Source: JADFMN01 sp964529975 (lineage in GTDB: Bacteria; Armatimonadota; Fimbriimonadia; Fimbriimonadales; Fimbriimonadaceae). Taken from it: a DNA stretch of 37,828 nucleotides. Positions 1 through 10,007 of the stretch are shown here, in pieces. The notes under the pieces were generated by a model. It ran no database searches, was not told the DNA's origin, and saw nothing but the letters and a program-made list of their open reading frames with translations. The first letter of the stretch is position 1, and each line of letters opens with the position of its first letter. Location: assembly GCA_964529975.1 (NCBI GenBank), contig CAZGXW010000020.1, positions 1 through 37,828 of the forward strand, read 5' to 3'. The position numbers and the translations under genes were made by a program.

Positions 1-674
1 ATCATCGAGCGCAGCGCGTCCACATCCATGCGCTCGTCGCCGTCGCACGGGACCATGCGCACGCTGTCCATGCCGATTCCGCTCAGGTCCCCAGCCTTCT
101 GCACCCAAGTGTGCGTCGCCGTGGGCGCGTAAGCGCGCAGTTTCAGATCACCGACACCGTCCCGCCGAGAGGAACACCGAGAAAGCGCGGCCCAGAATCC
201 AAGGAGGTTGGCGACGTTGCCACCGCTGCACAGCAGTCCGCCGCAGTCAGACGGATAGCCGATCAGTTCGGCGATCCACTGCACGCACTGGATCTCGATC
301 GCGCTCGCCGTCGCCGAGAGCGGCCAACCGCCACAATTGGGGTTGAACCCCGCGGCCATCATCTCGCTGAGCACCCCGATCGGCGCCGCCCCTGCGGTGA
401 TGTAACCGAAGAACTTCGGGTGCCCGTTCAGCAGCGAGCCCTCGGCAAGGAGCGAGAACGATCTGTCCAAGATCGCGGCGGCAGACGTGCCGTTTTCGGG
501 CAGCGCACGCCGCCCGACCCGCGCCCAGACCTCAGCCGGATCGTCCCCGTGGGTGACGGGGTGGGAGCCAGGATCGGACCAGAAATCGGCCAATTGGTCG
601 ACCAGCGCATGGCCCGCGGTACGGAACTCCTCGGGGCTCATGTCGAGCGGAGATCTGCGGTCGTCCAGGTTCAT
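1..674 (-). CDS. PLP-dependent (group II type) decarboxylase, N-terminal part, cut by window edge
   Basis: The minus strand is open from an ATG at 674 to the window start, giving 224 residues with no stop. It reads like the N-terminal part of aromatic-L-amino-acid / glutamate-type PLP decarboxylases. The supporting stretches are HPKFFGYITAGAAP, FNPNCGGWPLSATASAIE and the cofactor-site-like segment LLCSGGNVANLLGFWAA. The catalytic lysine lies further downstream and is outside the window, so activity and substrate cannot be judged. Family members decarboxylate aromatic or acidic L-amino acids in the cytoplasm. The ATG at 674 is supported by a TAACAT -10-like box 8 nt upstream (683-688), which would give a leaderless mRNA. 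It is divergent from glpX, and the two share a 72-bp intergenic region. Confidence 0.82.
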   Translation of the reverse strand, partial: MNLDDRRSPLDMSPEEFRTAGHALVDQLADFWSDPGSHPVTHGDDPAEVWARVGRRALPENGTSAAAILDRSFSLLAEGSLLNGHPKFFGYITAGAAPIGVLSEMMAAGFNPNCGGWPLSATASAIEIQCVQWIAELIGYPSDCGGLLCSGGNVANLLGFWAALSRCSSRRDGVGDLKLRAYAPTATHTWVQKAGDLSGIGMDSVRMVPCDGDERMDVDALRSM

Positions 675-682
675 GTGGCGCG

Positions 683-688
683 ATGTTA
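683..688 (-). promoter_or_regulatory. -10-like box TAACAT for the decarboxylase gene
   Basis: On the minus strand TAACAT, preceded by TAG, ends 8 nt before the ATG at 674. The same stretch TAGTAACATC recurs before the epimerase gene at 18664. Its distance from the start codon fits transcription starting at or next to the ATG (leaderless). No convincing -35 hexamer is visible. Confidence 0.5.
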
Positions 689-731
689 CTAGCCCGCAGT
701 ACCCCAACCCAGGTCGGCCCGCAATGTGCTG

Positions 732-737
732 TAAACT
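732..737 (+). promoter_or_regulatory. -10-like box TAAACT for glpX
   Basis: TAAACT lies 9 nt before the GTG start at 747 and sits in the ten-base string CTGTAAACTC (729-738). That exact string also occurs directly upstream of gspE (5844-5853) and of the Xaa-Pro peptidase (26676-26685). No Shine-Dalgarno sequence precedes the GTG, so a leaderless start is likely. Confidence 0.55.
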
Positions 738-746
738 CGACTCAGA

Positions 747-1702
<956 letters not shown>

Positions 1703-1706
<4 letters not shown>

Positions 1707-4393
1707 CCGGCAATCCGTTGCATGTACTTGTCGCGCAGCATCGTGAACCGGTTCGCCATTGGCACCGGCTTTCCGCCGATGAACAGGTAGCGCACTGTCG
1801 TCGTGAGTTCGAACGGGTCGCCCGTCGTCACGAACAACTCTGCGTCCTTGCCGACTTCGAGCGAGCCGACGCGGTCCGCCACGCCGAACATCTCCGCCGG
1901 CCAGATGGTCAGCGACTTGATCGCATCCTCGAACGAGAGCCCATAGGCGCAAGACTGTCCGACCCGGAAGGGAAGTTCCATGACGGTCGCGTTCTCACCG
2001 CTCTCGAACGCGAACTTCACGCCCGCTTTCGCGAGGATGTAGGGCGCGACGTAAGGCGTGTCGTACGGTTCCCACGGGTTCGTCGGCGTATTCGCGGAGA
2101 GCGTCGAACGACCTGCTGGCGCAAAGATCACGGGCACCTTCTCGCGCGCGAGCATCTCAGCCTCTTTCCAAGCCTCGGCCGCGCCTGTCAGCACGACTTT
2201 CAGTTTGTTCCGCTTGGCGAAGTCCACTGCGGCGCGGATCGACGCGGCTGTTCGTGCGGAGAGCATAACTGTGCGTTGGCCTGTGGCGTAGGGCACCATC
2301 GCCTCCATGCGCAAGTCGCGCACTTCCGGGCGGTTGGCCGCATACTCGCGCACCTTCGCAAAGTAGTCGTCGAGTTCCTTGATGCGGTCGCTGATCTGCT
2401 CGGGCGTCGCGGTCTCGCCACCGCCGGCGAATCCGGCTCCGCCGCCGTTGCGTCGGCCCTGGCCGCCTTGGCCTTGCTGCTCGAACATCTCGTGGTACTT
2501 CTTGGGTGGAGGCAACACGCCGTCTAGGTGTTGCATTCCCAACGCACCCCACGACTCGACTTCGCAGCACATCTGCTCGAGGAGCGAGATCTCCGGGTAG
2601 GTCGTGGAGGCAGGGAAGGTGACGACGAGCGCGGCCTTACGGCGCAACGCAAGGTCTTCGGTCGTGAAACCGTAATGGCGCAACAGCGCGGCTTGGCCGG
2701 GGATCGTCGCGCCGCTCGGCTCGGTGATCGACATCGTCACGCCGTTGTAAGCGGTCGTGCCGTAGTACGCGCTCTCGCAGTACAGGGCGGTCGCGGCGTC
2801 GAGGTCGGGTTGGATCGCGCCAAGGTCGTTCGGTCGCCCCATGACGGCGATGCCGCTAATCTCTTGCAAGCCAAAACTCGCACCGCCTTCGATGAAGCCT
2901 GGAAACACATGTTGCCCGCGGCCATCGATGACGGACGCGCCAGCCGGGATCGTGACGTTGCGACCGATCGCCGTGATCTTGCCGTCTGTGACCACGATCG
3001 TGCCGTTCTCAACGACTCCTGCGGTCACCGTGTGCAGAGTGGCGTTGCGGATCGCGTACGTCCGCGACGGCCTGGGCAGTGTGGCTTCGGGCTCGTAACG
3101 CTGAACGTCGAGTTTCGACTTAGGCGTATTGATCTTGTCGACCCCGAACGCGTCCCGCCTTTGGAACAGCACTTCGCCTTCGACGAGCGTCATCCAAGTC
3201 TTTGAGTACACGCTGAGCGGGTGCCCGTCCCAGATCGCGATGTCAGCGTCCTTGCCGACTTCAAGGCTGCCCGCTCGATGATCGATACCAAGTTGCTTCG
3301 CAGGGTTGATCGTGAGCATCTTGAGCGCTTCGTTCGCGGGCACTCCGCCAAAGCGCATGACCTTCGCCGCATCGATGTTGAGCGCGGTCGTGCCGCTCAG
3401 TCCGTCGGTGTTGATCGAAACGAGCACGCCAGCCTTCCAGCACATGGCCGCGTTGAACGGGATCGCGTCGTACGCCTCAAGTTTGTAGCCCCAGTGGTCG
3501 GAGAACATTCCAGCGCCCACTCCGGCCTTCGCCATCTCTGGCGCGATCTTGTAGGCTTCGAGCGCGTGCTGCAGAGCGGCAAGTTTGAACCCGAACTCTT
3601 CGCTCAGTCTCACCATCATCAGCATCTCGTCGCTCCGATAGCTGTGGCAGTGGACCCAGACTTTGCCGTCCAGGATGTCAGCGAGTGTTTCAAGACGCAG
3701 GTCCTTGCGGATGTTCTCGCCCGCCTTTTGCCTGCGGCGATACTCCCGCGCCTCTTCGAACGAGCGTCGGTAGGTAGCCTCGACGCCCATGCGCGAGGCA
3801 GGGAAGCGCGTCGTGTTCGTGCCGCTGAGGCGGGTGACGTTCTCGCCAAGCGCGAACTTGATCATGCGCGGCGCGTCGGGCACGGCAAGTTGCTTTGTCG
3901 GATAGTTGTACTTGTACTTGACGACGACGCTCTCGCCGCCGACCGGATTGGCGCTCCCGTGCAACAGCAGTCCTGACGTGTGACCGCTAGCGAGCGCCTG
4001 CCAGATCGATCGGGCGGAGGAATTGACCACGTCACCCATGCGAACTTCCGGAACGAGGGCGTCGCTGCCTTCGTTTGTGCCGTCGATCCCTCTGTGAGAG
4101 TGCGTGTCGACGATCCCAGGCATCGCGGTCTTTCCGGCAGCATCGATGACCACGAATCCCGCCGGAGCAGAGAGTCCTCTGCCGATCTGCGCGATCTTGC
4201 CGTCGCGGACCAGAATGTCGCCGCGCTCAATGTCGCCGTTGGTCACGGTGAGGATCTGTGCGTTCTTGATCAGACAGTTGCCGCCCGTCTTGATCGTGGG
4301 CTTCCTATCGGCTTCGGTCTCGACGATGTTCCGTTGAGCGAAGCCGATTGCCGCAACAAGGGCAAGGGAGAAGATGAAGAGTCGAAGGACCAT
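1703..4393 (-). CDS. Exported tandem amidohydrolase (two amidohydrolase-like halves)
   Basis: The product has 896 residues with a signal peptide (about 1-19, ending AAIGFAQ), so it is predicted to be secreted or periplasmic. The first half is an amidohydrolase-superfamily metal hydrolase: MPGIVDTHSHRG (HxH at 98/100), a later VHCHSYRSDE, the LQHALEAYK histidine and INTDGLSG aspartate, and a C-terminal AGSLEVGKDADIAIWD segment. The second half (from about 440) repeats the fold start (RNATLHTVTAG...) and end (VGSLEVGKDAELFV). At its metal-site position it reads FPGFIEGGASFG, without HxH, so that half is probably not catalytic. A Gly-rich stretch (GGQGRRNGGGAGFAGGG) lies near residue 650. It is the second gene of an operon: the upstream gene stops 1 nt before this ATG, and GGAGGTG at the end of that gene serves as ribosome site. 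The substrate is unknown. Confidence 0.85.
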
Positions 4394-4394
4394 C

Positions 4395-5696
4395 TTAGTT
4401 CACCTCCTGCGCGGTCTCGAACTTCTTGCCCGCCACGAACACCATCTTGATCTTCGAAGTCTCGACAGCAAAGTCGCCGTCAAAGAGCACCAGGTTGGCG
4501 AGTTTGCCGTTCTCGATCGCCCCGACGCTGTCGCCAACGCCAAGGATGTCGGCGGCGTCTACCGTTAGCGCTTTCAACACGGCCTCCTTTGACAGGCCAA
4601 GTTTGACGTGCTGCCGGATGTTGGCGAGGAACACGTCCGTGTCGCCTTCGCTGCTGAGCGCGAACTTGACGCCAGCGTTGGCGAGTTTTAGAACCGCCAA
4701 GCACTGCTCCTTCCAGTTCGCGTGTTGTTCATCGCGATAGGCTTGCGGCGCCTCGCTCAGCCTTCGCAAGGGATCCTCGCTCGGTGCGAGTTGCGGCTCG
4801 CGAGGAAACGCAGCCTGAACGATCACTCCAAGGGACCGCTTCTTGATCTCGTCGGCGTGCCGCCAAGCGTCGTCCGTCCCCAAAAGCGTCAGTTTCAGGC
4901 CGAACTCATCTGCCAGATTGAATGCGCGCTGGATCTCTCGTTCCGAGTCCGCTTTGAACAGCGTCCGGGTCAGTCCTGTCGCGGCGTCACCGATCGCGCT
5001 CACAATTGCGTCTTTGGCCTCTCCGTCTTGCGGCGGATTGGCGATCTGGTACTCGCCGTCGATGAAGAGTTGTCGTAAGAACGCAATCCGGGCCATTGCC
5101 GATCCTGGATATCCCCCTCCACCACCGCCCCCGCCACCTCCGGCACCACCAAACCCGACTTCCTGGAACGCCCTCGGCAGCAGGACCGGAGCAGGGTCCG
5201 ACTCGAGGGCATTGAGCACTGCCGTCAGTCCGCCAAACGCGCCACGCCCGCTCGCGAGCATCACAGTGGTCACACCTTGAGAATGCCGGGAGACCAACGA
5301 CTTCGTGTCGACGTGCTGTGAGACGTCGAGATCGGCGTAAACCCCTCGCCGGTTCTCGTGCCACATCGTGGCCAACGGCCCTTCGGCGGCGTTGCGGGCC
5401 TCCGGTGCGGTCGGTATAGCAGGAAGGTTGAGGGACGAGCGTGAATAGGCGTCAATAAAGCCAGGGTAAGCGGTCAGGCCCGTGCAGTCGACCACCGTGT
5501 AGCCGGCTTCGAAGGCGGTTCTGCCCCCAGCGTGCACGATCCGGTCTCCAGAAACGACGACCATACCGTCATCGACGACCGCCCTTCCTGGCGTTACGAT
5601 GCGCACGTGGTCCAGCACGTAACTGTCGGCGACGGCAGCAAAAGACAGGCAAGCGGCTACGACCGCGAGGCCGATTCGAGCAAGTAGTTTTGTCAT
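4395..5696 (-). CDS. Exported amidohydrolase-like protein with degenerate metal site
   Basis: The product has 433 residues from the ATG at 5696. This start is preferred over the TTG at 5765 because it begins directly with a signal peptide (TKLLARIGLAVVAACLSF..AVADS). It has the typical amidohydrolase N-terminal beta-sandwich (VLDHVRIVTPGRAVVDDGMVV) and C-terminal return (GVGDSVGAIENGKLANLVLF). Where active enzymes have PGxxDxHxH it reads YPGFIDAYSRSS, so the first metal-binding histidines are missing and hydrolase activity is doubtful. A run of about ten glycines (codons around 5110-5150) forms a flexible loop. It is the first gene of a two-gene operon with the tandem amidohydrolase; the two products may act together as a complex outside the cytoplasm, which is inference. 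Confidence 0.8.
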   Translation of the reverse strand: MTKLLARIGLAVVAACLSFAAVADSYVLDHVRIVTPGRAVVDDGMVVVSGDRIVHAGGRTAFEAGYTVVDCTGLTAYPGFIDAYSRSSLNLPAIPTAPEARNAAEGPLATMWHENRRGVYADLDVSQHVDTKSLVSRHSQGVTTVMLASGRGAFGGLTAVLNALESDPAPVLLPRAFQEVGFGGAGGGGGGGGGGYPGSAMARIAFLRQLFIDGEYQIANPPQDGEAKDAIVSAIGDAATGLTRTLFKADSEREIQRAFNLADEFGLKLTLLGTDDAWRHADEIKKRSLGVIVQAAFPREPQLAPSEDPLRRLSEAPQAYRDEQHANWKEQCLAVLKLANAGVKFALSSEGDTDVFLANIRQHVKLGLSKEAVLKALTVDAADILGVGDSVGAIENGKLANLVLFDGDFAVETSKIKMVFVAGKKFETAQEVN

Positions 5697-5853
5697 GGTT
5701 CGGTACCGGAGCAGGGTGTGGAGCGATTCTGGCACACACTTCTGAGAGCGAGGTTTATGCGCCAATCGAGCCGGGCGTGTAGGCCTTTGGAGTCAAAACC
5801 CGCTTGAACCTGAACAAACGAGCCTCCTTCGCGTTGTACTGCCCTGTAAACTC

Positions 5854-7428
5854 ATGCTCGACCAGGCGGCAACCTTAGGTTCAAACAAGACTGGAATGAA
5901 CGGTCACTTCGGACTAGAGTTCGTCGACCTGATCGACATCAAGCCGGATTCCGAGGCACTTGACCTCGTTCCGGGCAACTTTGCGCTTCAAAACCAGGTG
6001 CTCCCTCTCCGCAAGGACGGTGACGTGCTCGTCGTCCTGATCGGCTCGATCGAACGGCTCCAGTCCGTCGACGACCTGGGAGTCTTGCTTGGTCTGCCCG
6101 TGAGGCCAGCCTTGGCCGACCCGGCGCTCATCCGCCAAAAGATCGAGGACAGGTTCCTCGAAGGCATGATTGCCGAACTCCCGGGCGATGAGTCCGCGAT
6201 GGAGGTCGGAGACGACCAAGACCTCGCGGACCTTCAAAGAATGGCGGGAGAGGCGGCCGTCATTCAGATGGTCAACCTGATCTTCGCTCAGGCGGTGCGG
6301 GACGGGGTCAGCGACATCCACATCGAGCCGTACGAGCGCGAGGTCAAGGTCAGGTTCCGCGTCGACGGCATCCTCCACGACACGATCCAGCCGCCGAAGC
6401 GGATGCACGCTGCGATCATCTCTCGCTTGAAGATCCTCGCCGAGATGAACATCGCCGAGCGGCGCCTGCCGCAAGACGGTCGCATCAAGGTCACCATCGC
6501 AGGCCGACAAATCGACGTCCGCGTTTCGATCGTCCCCACGGTCCTCGGCGAGCGCGCGGTCCTTCGTATTCTCGACAAGGGCACTGCGATGCTCGGCTTG
6601 CAGCAGTTGGGCATGCGCGACGACTCGCTCGCCTTGTTCCGCAAACTCATCAACGTTCCGTACGGGAAACTGCTGGTCACCGGCCCGACGGGCTCAGGAA
6701 AGTCGACCACGCTGTATGCGGCTCTCCAAGAGATCTACTCGCCGGCCCTGAACATCCTTACCATCGAGGACCCCGTCGAGTACCAGGTGGCGGGTATCGG
6801 CCAGATCCAGGTCCGGCCCAACATCGGCCTGACGTTCGCGAGCGGTCTGCGGTCGATCGTTCGTCAAGACCCGGACGTCATCATGGTCGGCGAAATCCGC
6901 GACCACGAGACGGCAGAGATCTCCATCCACGCCGCGCTTACGGGCCACTTGGTCTTCAGCACTCTGCACACGAACGATGCGCCGTCGGCCATCACCAGGC
7001 TCCTCGATATGGGCGTGGAGCCCTATCTGGCGGCCTCTTCGATCGTCGGAGTTCTCGCTCAGCGACTCATCCGCGTCAACTGCAAGAGCTGCTCCGCACC
7101 AAGCGAGGAGTCTGAAGACGCGCTGATCGCCATCGGCCTCGACCCTAACGAGTATCGAGGCGACAATTCGCCGTTCCGCAAGGGCCAGGGATGCGACAAG
7201 TGTGGAGGCACCGGGTTCAAGGGCCGCCGCGGCGTCTTCGAACTACTCTCCGTGGACGAAGAGGTCCGACGTATGACGGTCGAGCGGTTGCCGGCCAGCA
7301 AGATCCGGGAGCACGCCCTCAAGAACCAGGGAATGAGGACCCTGCTTGGCGACGGGCGGCTTGCGATCCTCGAAGGTCAGTCCACGATCAAAGAAGTCCT
7401 CCGCGTCTGCCAGCGCGACGACATCTGA
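5854..7428 (+). CDS. gspE: Type II secretion / type IV pilus assembly ATPase (GspE/PilB family)
   Basis: This 524-residue cytoplasmic hexameric ATPase powers pseudopilus assembly. It carries a GspE N-terminal domain (about 40-130), then the catalytic core with Walker A GPTGSGKST (about 277-285), the Asp box around TIEDPVEYQ, Walker B DPDVIMVGEIRD, and the His box TGHLVFSTLHTND. A tetracysteine zinc motif follows (CKSC ... CDKC, about 410-450). The start is uncertain. The ATG at 5854 lies only 1 nt after a TAAACT box (5847-5852), too close for leaderless initiation from that box. An in-frame ATG at 5896 would give 510 residues and is a good alternative. Neither has a clear ribosome site. It is the first gene of the 11-gene secretion operon. 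Confidence 0.93.
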   Translation: MLDQAATLGSNKTGMNGHFGLEFVDLIDIKPDSEALDLVPGNFALQNQVLPLRKDGDVLVVLIGSIERLQSVDDLGVLLGLPVRPALADPALIRQKIEDRFLEGMIAELPGDESAMEVGDDQDLADLQRMAGEAAVIQMVNLIFAQAVRDGVSDIHIEPYEREVKVRFRVDGILHDTIQPPKRMHAAIISRLKILAEMNIAERRLPQDGRIKVTIAGRQIDVRVSIVPTVLGERAVLRILDKGTAMLGLQQLGMRDDSLALFRKLINVPYGKLLVTGPTGSGKSTTLYAALQEIYSPALNILTIEDPVEYQVAGIGQIQVRPNIGLTFASGLRSIVRQDPDVIMVGEIRDHETAEISIHAALTGHLVFSTLHTNDAPSAITRLLDMGVEPYLAASSIVGVLAQRLIRVNCKSCSAPSEESEDALIAIGLDPNEYRGDNSPFRKGQGCDKCGGTGFKGRRGVFELLSVDEEVRRMTVERLPASKIREHALKNQGMRTLLGDGRLAILEGQSTIKEVLRVCQRDDI

Positions 7429-7432
7429 GGCC

Positions 7433-8653
7433 ATGACGACGTTCTTCTACACAGCCGTCGATCCTGCCGGTCGAAAGAAGACCGGGTACGTCGACGCTGC
7501 GGACAAGAAGTCGGCCATCGCGGCTGTGACCGCTGAAGGCCGATACGTCCTCGACATTAGAGAGGAGTCGAAGAAGGTCACCAAGGCCTCGACTCCGAGT
7601 GAAGAGGCGCGAAAGTCCAGGACGACGAAATCTGACATTGCCCTTTTCACGCGCCGGCTTGCTGACCTGTCTGCCGCCGGCCTGCCTGTCGATCGCGTAC
7701 TCAAGGTCCTTGCAGAACAGTCCGAGAGCGAGCACCTCGCACGAATCTCGGAGGAAGCACTCGACGATGTGAAGAAGGGTTTGCCTGTCAGCCAGGCATT
7801 GGCGAAGCACCCGAAGTTCTTCCCAGAGATGTACACGCAGACCCTCAAGGCGGGCGAAGCGAGCGGTCAGTTCCCTCAGTCGGCGAGCCGGATTGCGGAC
7901 CTACTCGAAAGCGAGGTCGCACGAAAGAGCCAGATCACGTCGGCGCTCATCTACCCCGGCGTCTTGACCTTCACCGCCATCGGCGTCGTCGTGTTCCTGC
8001 TCATGTTCGTCGTCCCGAGGCTGTCCGGCGTGTTCACAGGTTTGGGCGACGACCTTCCAGCCCCGACCAAAATGCTGCTTGCCTTGACGGGCTTCCTCAC
8101 TGGCAACTGGGTCTTGATCCTTGTCGTGCTCGGCGGAGCGATCATTGGCGCGCAGATTTGGATGCGCACAGAGCCCGGTCGCGAGGCCCGTGACGCCATG
8201 GTCCTCAAGGTTCCGACGCTCGGGAAGATCATTCGCAAGGCCCTCGTCTCGCGCTATGCGCGCGTGCTTGGCACGCTCGTGAACGGGGGCGTACCGATCC
8301 TGGAAGCGATCCATCTTGCGGGCCTTTCTTCAGGCAACTCGGTGTTCGTCAAGCGCAACAAGGTCGTAGAAGAGGAAGTGAAAGAGGGCAAGACGATCGC
8401 CGGCGCGCTGAGGGACGCAGGTGGCTTCCCGCCGGTCTTGACCCACATGGTCGCGATCGGCGAAGAGACCGGCGACCTGCCCAAGATGCTCAACCGCGTC
8501 TCGGACAGCCTCGATTTCGAAGTTGAGCAAGGCCTCCGCCGTCTGACGGCGATGGCCGAGCCCGTCATCATTCTCGCCATGGGCGCGATCGTCGCGTTCG
8601 TGGTCCTCTCGGTCCTCCTGCCCATATTTGCGGCACAGGACCTCATCAAATAG
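7433..8653 (+). CDS. gspF: T2SS/T4P inner-membrane platform protein (GspF/PilC family)
   Basis: The product has 406 residues from the ATG at 7433, 4 nt after the gspE stop. This start gives the canonical N-terminus TTFFYTAVDPAGRKKTG. The reading frame is open upstream into gspE, but no family member extends there. It has two GspF domains, each with the FTRRLADLSAAGLPVDRVL / VSRYARVLGTLVNGGVPIL type of signature. Membrane segments lie around LTFTAIGVVVFLLMFVV, WVLILVVLGGAIIGA and the C-terminal IILAMGAIVAFVVLSVLLP. It forms the inner-membrane base that links the GspE ATPase to pseudopilin assembly. Position and spacing indicate translational coupling with gspE. Confidence 0.93.
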   Translation: MTTFFYTAVDPAGRKKTGYVDAADKKSAIAAVTAEGRYVLDIREESKKVTKASTPSEEARKSRTTKSDIALFTRRLADLSAAGLPVDRVLKVLAEQSESEHLARISEEALDDVKKGLPVSQALAKHPKFFPEMYTQTLKAGEASGQFPQSASRIADLLESEVARKSQITSALIYPGVLTFTAIGVVVFLLMFVVPRLSGVFTGLGDDLPAPTKMLLALTGFLTGNWVLILVVLGGAIIGAQIWMRTEPGREARDAMVLKVPTLGKIIRKALVSRYARVLGTLVNGGVPILEAIHLAGLSSGNSVFVKRNKVVEEEVKEGKTIAGALRDAGGFPPVLTHMVAIGEETGDLPKMLNRVSDSLDFEVEQGLRRLTAMAEPVIILAMGAIVAFVVLSVLLPIFAAQDLIK

Positions 8654-8664
8654 GAAAAGCAAAC

Positions 8665-9102
8665 ATGGTTCATCGACGCAACTACAACAGGAAGCGCGGC
8701 TTTACGCTCATCGAGCTTCTGGTCGTCATCTTGATCCTCGCCGTTCTTGCGGCGATGATCGTCCCTCGTCTTGTCGGCCGAGGCGAAGACGCCAAGGTCG
8801 CCTCGACGCAGTCGCAACTCGCCACCTACGGCCGAATGCTTGAGACCTTTCGACTCGACGTCGGGCGCTATCCGACGACGGAAGAGGGCCTCGGAGCGCT
8901 CTGGGAGCAGCCGAGCGACGCCGAAGGCTGGAAGGGGCCTTACGTCAACAAGGCCATCGAGCCGGACTCCTGGGGCAACGAGTATGTGTATGAGTCTCCC
9001 GGCGCGCAAGGCGACGACAGTTATCTCTTGTTCTCCTATGGCTCCGATGGAGTCGAGGGCGGCGAGGGCAACGCAGAAGACCTCATCGAATCCGGTGCGT
9101 AA
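8665..9102 (+). CDS. gspG: Major pseudopilin GspG
   Basis: The product has 145 residues. It has a class III prepilin leader with cleavage after glycine (RKRG then FTLIELLVV), Glu at +5, followed by the hydrophobic N-terminal helix. The downstream part has the GspG signature: RYPTTEEGLGALW, GWKGPYV, DSWGNEYVYESPG and FSYGSDG, which form the calcium-binding loop region in known structures. It is the main subunit of the periplasmic pseudopilus. AGGAAAAG about 4 nt upstream serves as ribosome site, 11 nt after the gspF stop. A prepilin peptidase, needed for processing, is not in this window. Confidence 0.94.
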   Translation: MVHRRNYNRKRGFTLIELLVVILILAVLAAMIVPRLVGRGEDAKVASTQSQLATYGRMLETFRLDVGRYPTTEEGLGALWEQPSDAEGWKGPYVNKAIEPDSWGNEYVYESPGAQGDDSYLLFSYGSDGVEGGEGNAEDLIESGA

Positions 9103-9619
9103 GAAAGCCTTCACCCTGTTCGAGGTGACCATCGTCATCGCCGTGCTTGCGGCCTTGGCGGCTGTGGTCATTCCGAGGTTCGCCGCGCTCCAATCTGGGC
9201 AACAGTCGCGTGAGTTCACGAGCGCACTTATGCGCTTGGGATCCGACGCACGCATCTTGGCGATAGAGTCGGGACAGGCGGCGCAGGTCGTCTACGACGA
9301 GGCCGCTCGGGCGCTCGTCATTCAGACTCTTGATCCCGAGACCTTGCAAGCGAACCAGGAGCGGACGATCCCGATCCCAGAGTCTGTCGAACTCTCGTCG
9401 TTCACGCTCGACGGCGCCTACACCACGGGCGGAGACTGGCGACTGGACTTCTATCCAGACGGTTCAGGATCCAGCGCCGGGCTGGAGGTCACGGACGGAG
9501 ACCTTGTCTACAACGTGACGTTTCGCGGACGCGACGGTACGGGGATCCGCTCAGAGGGATCGCTCGAGGAAGCGCCACCGTCAGAGTGGCAGGCGGGTGA
9601 ACTTGAACAAAGGATCTAA
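9095..9619 (+). CDS. gspH: Minor pseudopilin GspH-like
   Basis: The product has 174 residues from the GTG at 9095, which overlaps the end of gspG by 8 nt. The frame is open further upstream, but only this start places the prepilin leader correctly (VRKKA then FTLFEVTIVIAVLAAL). The residue before the cleavage site is alanine rather than the usual glycine, as in the following gspI product. Glu +5 is present. The remainder is a variable beta-rich domain typical of GspH/FimT minor pseudopilins. The assignment as GspH rests on order (G-H-I-J-K) and length rather than a specific motif. Confidence 0.8.
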   Translation: MRKKAFTLFEVTIVIAVLAALAAVVIPRFAALQSGQQSREFTSALMRLGSDARILAIESGQAAQVVYDEAARALVIQTLDPETLQANQERTIPIPESVELSSFTLDGAYTTGGDWRLDFYPDGSGSSAGLEVTDGDLVYNVTFRGRDGTGIRSEGSLEEAPPSEWQAGELEQRI

Positions 9620-10007
9620 GTCTGCATTCACGCTGGTCGAGGTCCTTGTCGCGATCGTGCTCGTCGGCATCGCTCTGACCGCCACGCTCGGTGCGATCGG
9701 CTCGCTGACGGCAAGCTTCCGACGGTCTGTCGAACTCGAGAACCTCCAACGCCTGGCGAACGAGAAACTCGACGAAGTGCTGGCGACGGGCGAGTGGCAG
9801 ACCGCATCCGAAGGCGGATTCGAAGGCGACCTCTACGAGGACTATACGTGGTCGATCGAGACGGAGACGACGACGGTCGCAGGGTTGGAATACGTCCGAT
9901 TGACCGTCACAAGGAACTTTGCTGGCCGCGAAGACTCCACGTTCGTTGAAGGTCTCGCCTACCTGGCAGAAACGACCACTGTCCCGCTGGAAGGAGGCGG
10001 CCAATGA
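9597..10007 (+). CDS. gspI: Minor pseudopilin GspI-like
   Basis: The product has 136 residues from the GTG at 9597, overlapping gspH by 23 nt. The leader MNLNKGSKSA is followed by FTLVEVLVAIVLVGIALTA, with Glu at +5 and alanine at -1. The length and the position between H and J fit GspI, which nucleates the pseudopilus tip with J and K in characterised systems. The C-terminal domain shows LRLTVTR-like beta strands (YVRLTVTRNF). The tight overlap points to translational coupling. Confidence 0.82.
   Translation: MNLNKGSKSAFTLVEVLVAIVLVGIALTATLGAIGSLTASFRRSVELENLQRLANEKLDEVLATGEWQTASEGGFEGDLYEDYTWSIETETTTVAGLEYVRLTVTRNFAGREDSTFVEGLAYLAETTTVPLEGGGQ

Noticed and set aside
111..692. A 193-codon plus-strand open frame near the left edge
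   Set aside because: It is antisense to the clear PLP-decarboxylase reading on the minus strand and has an Arg/Pro-rich, low-information composition.
5105..5150. Run of glycine codons in the amidohydrolase-like gene considered as a repeat-induced frameshift
   Set aside because: The frame continues on both sides with family-typical sequence, so it is an in-frame flexible loop.
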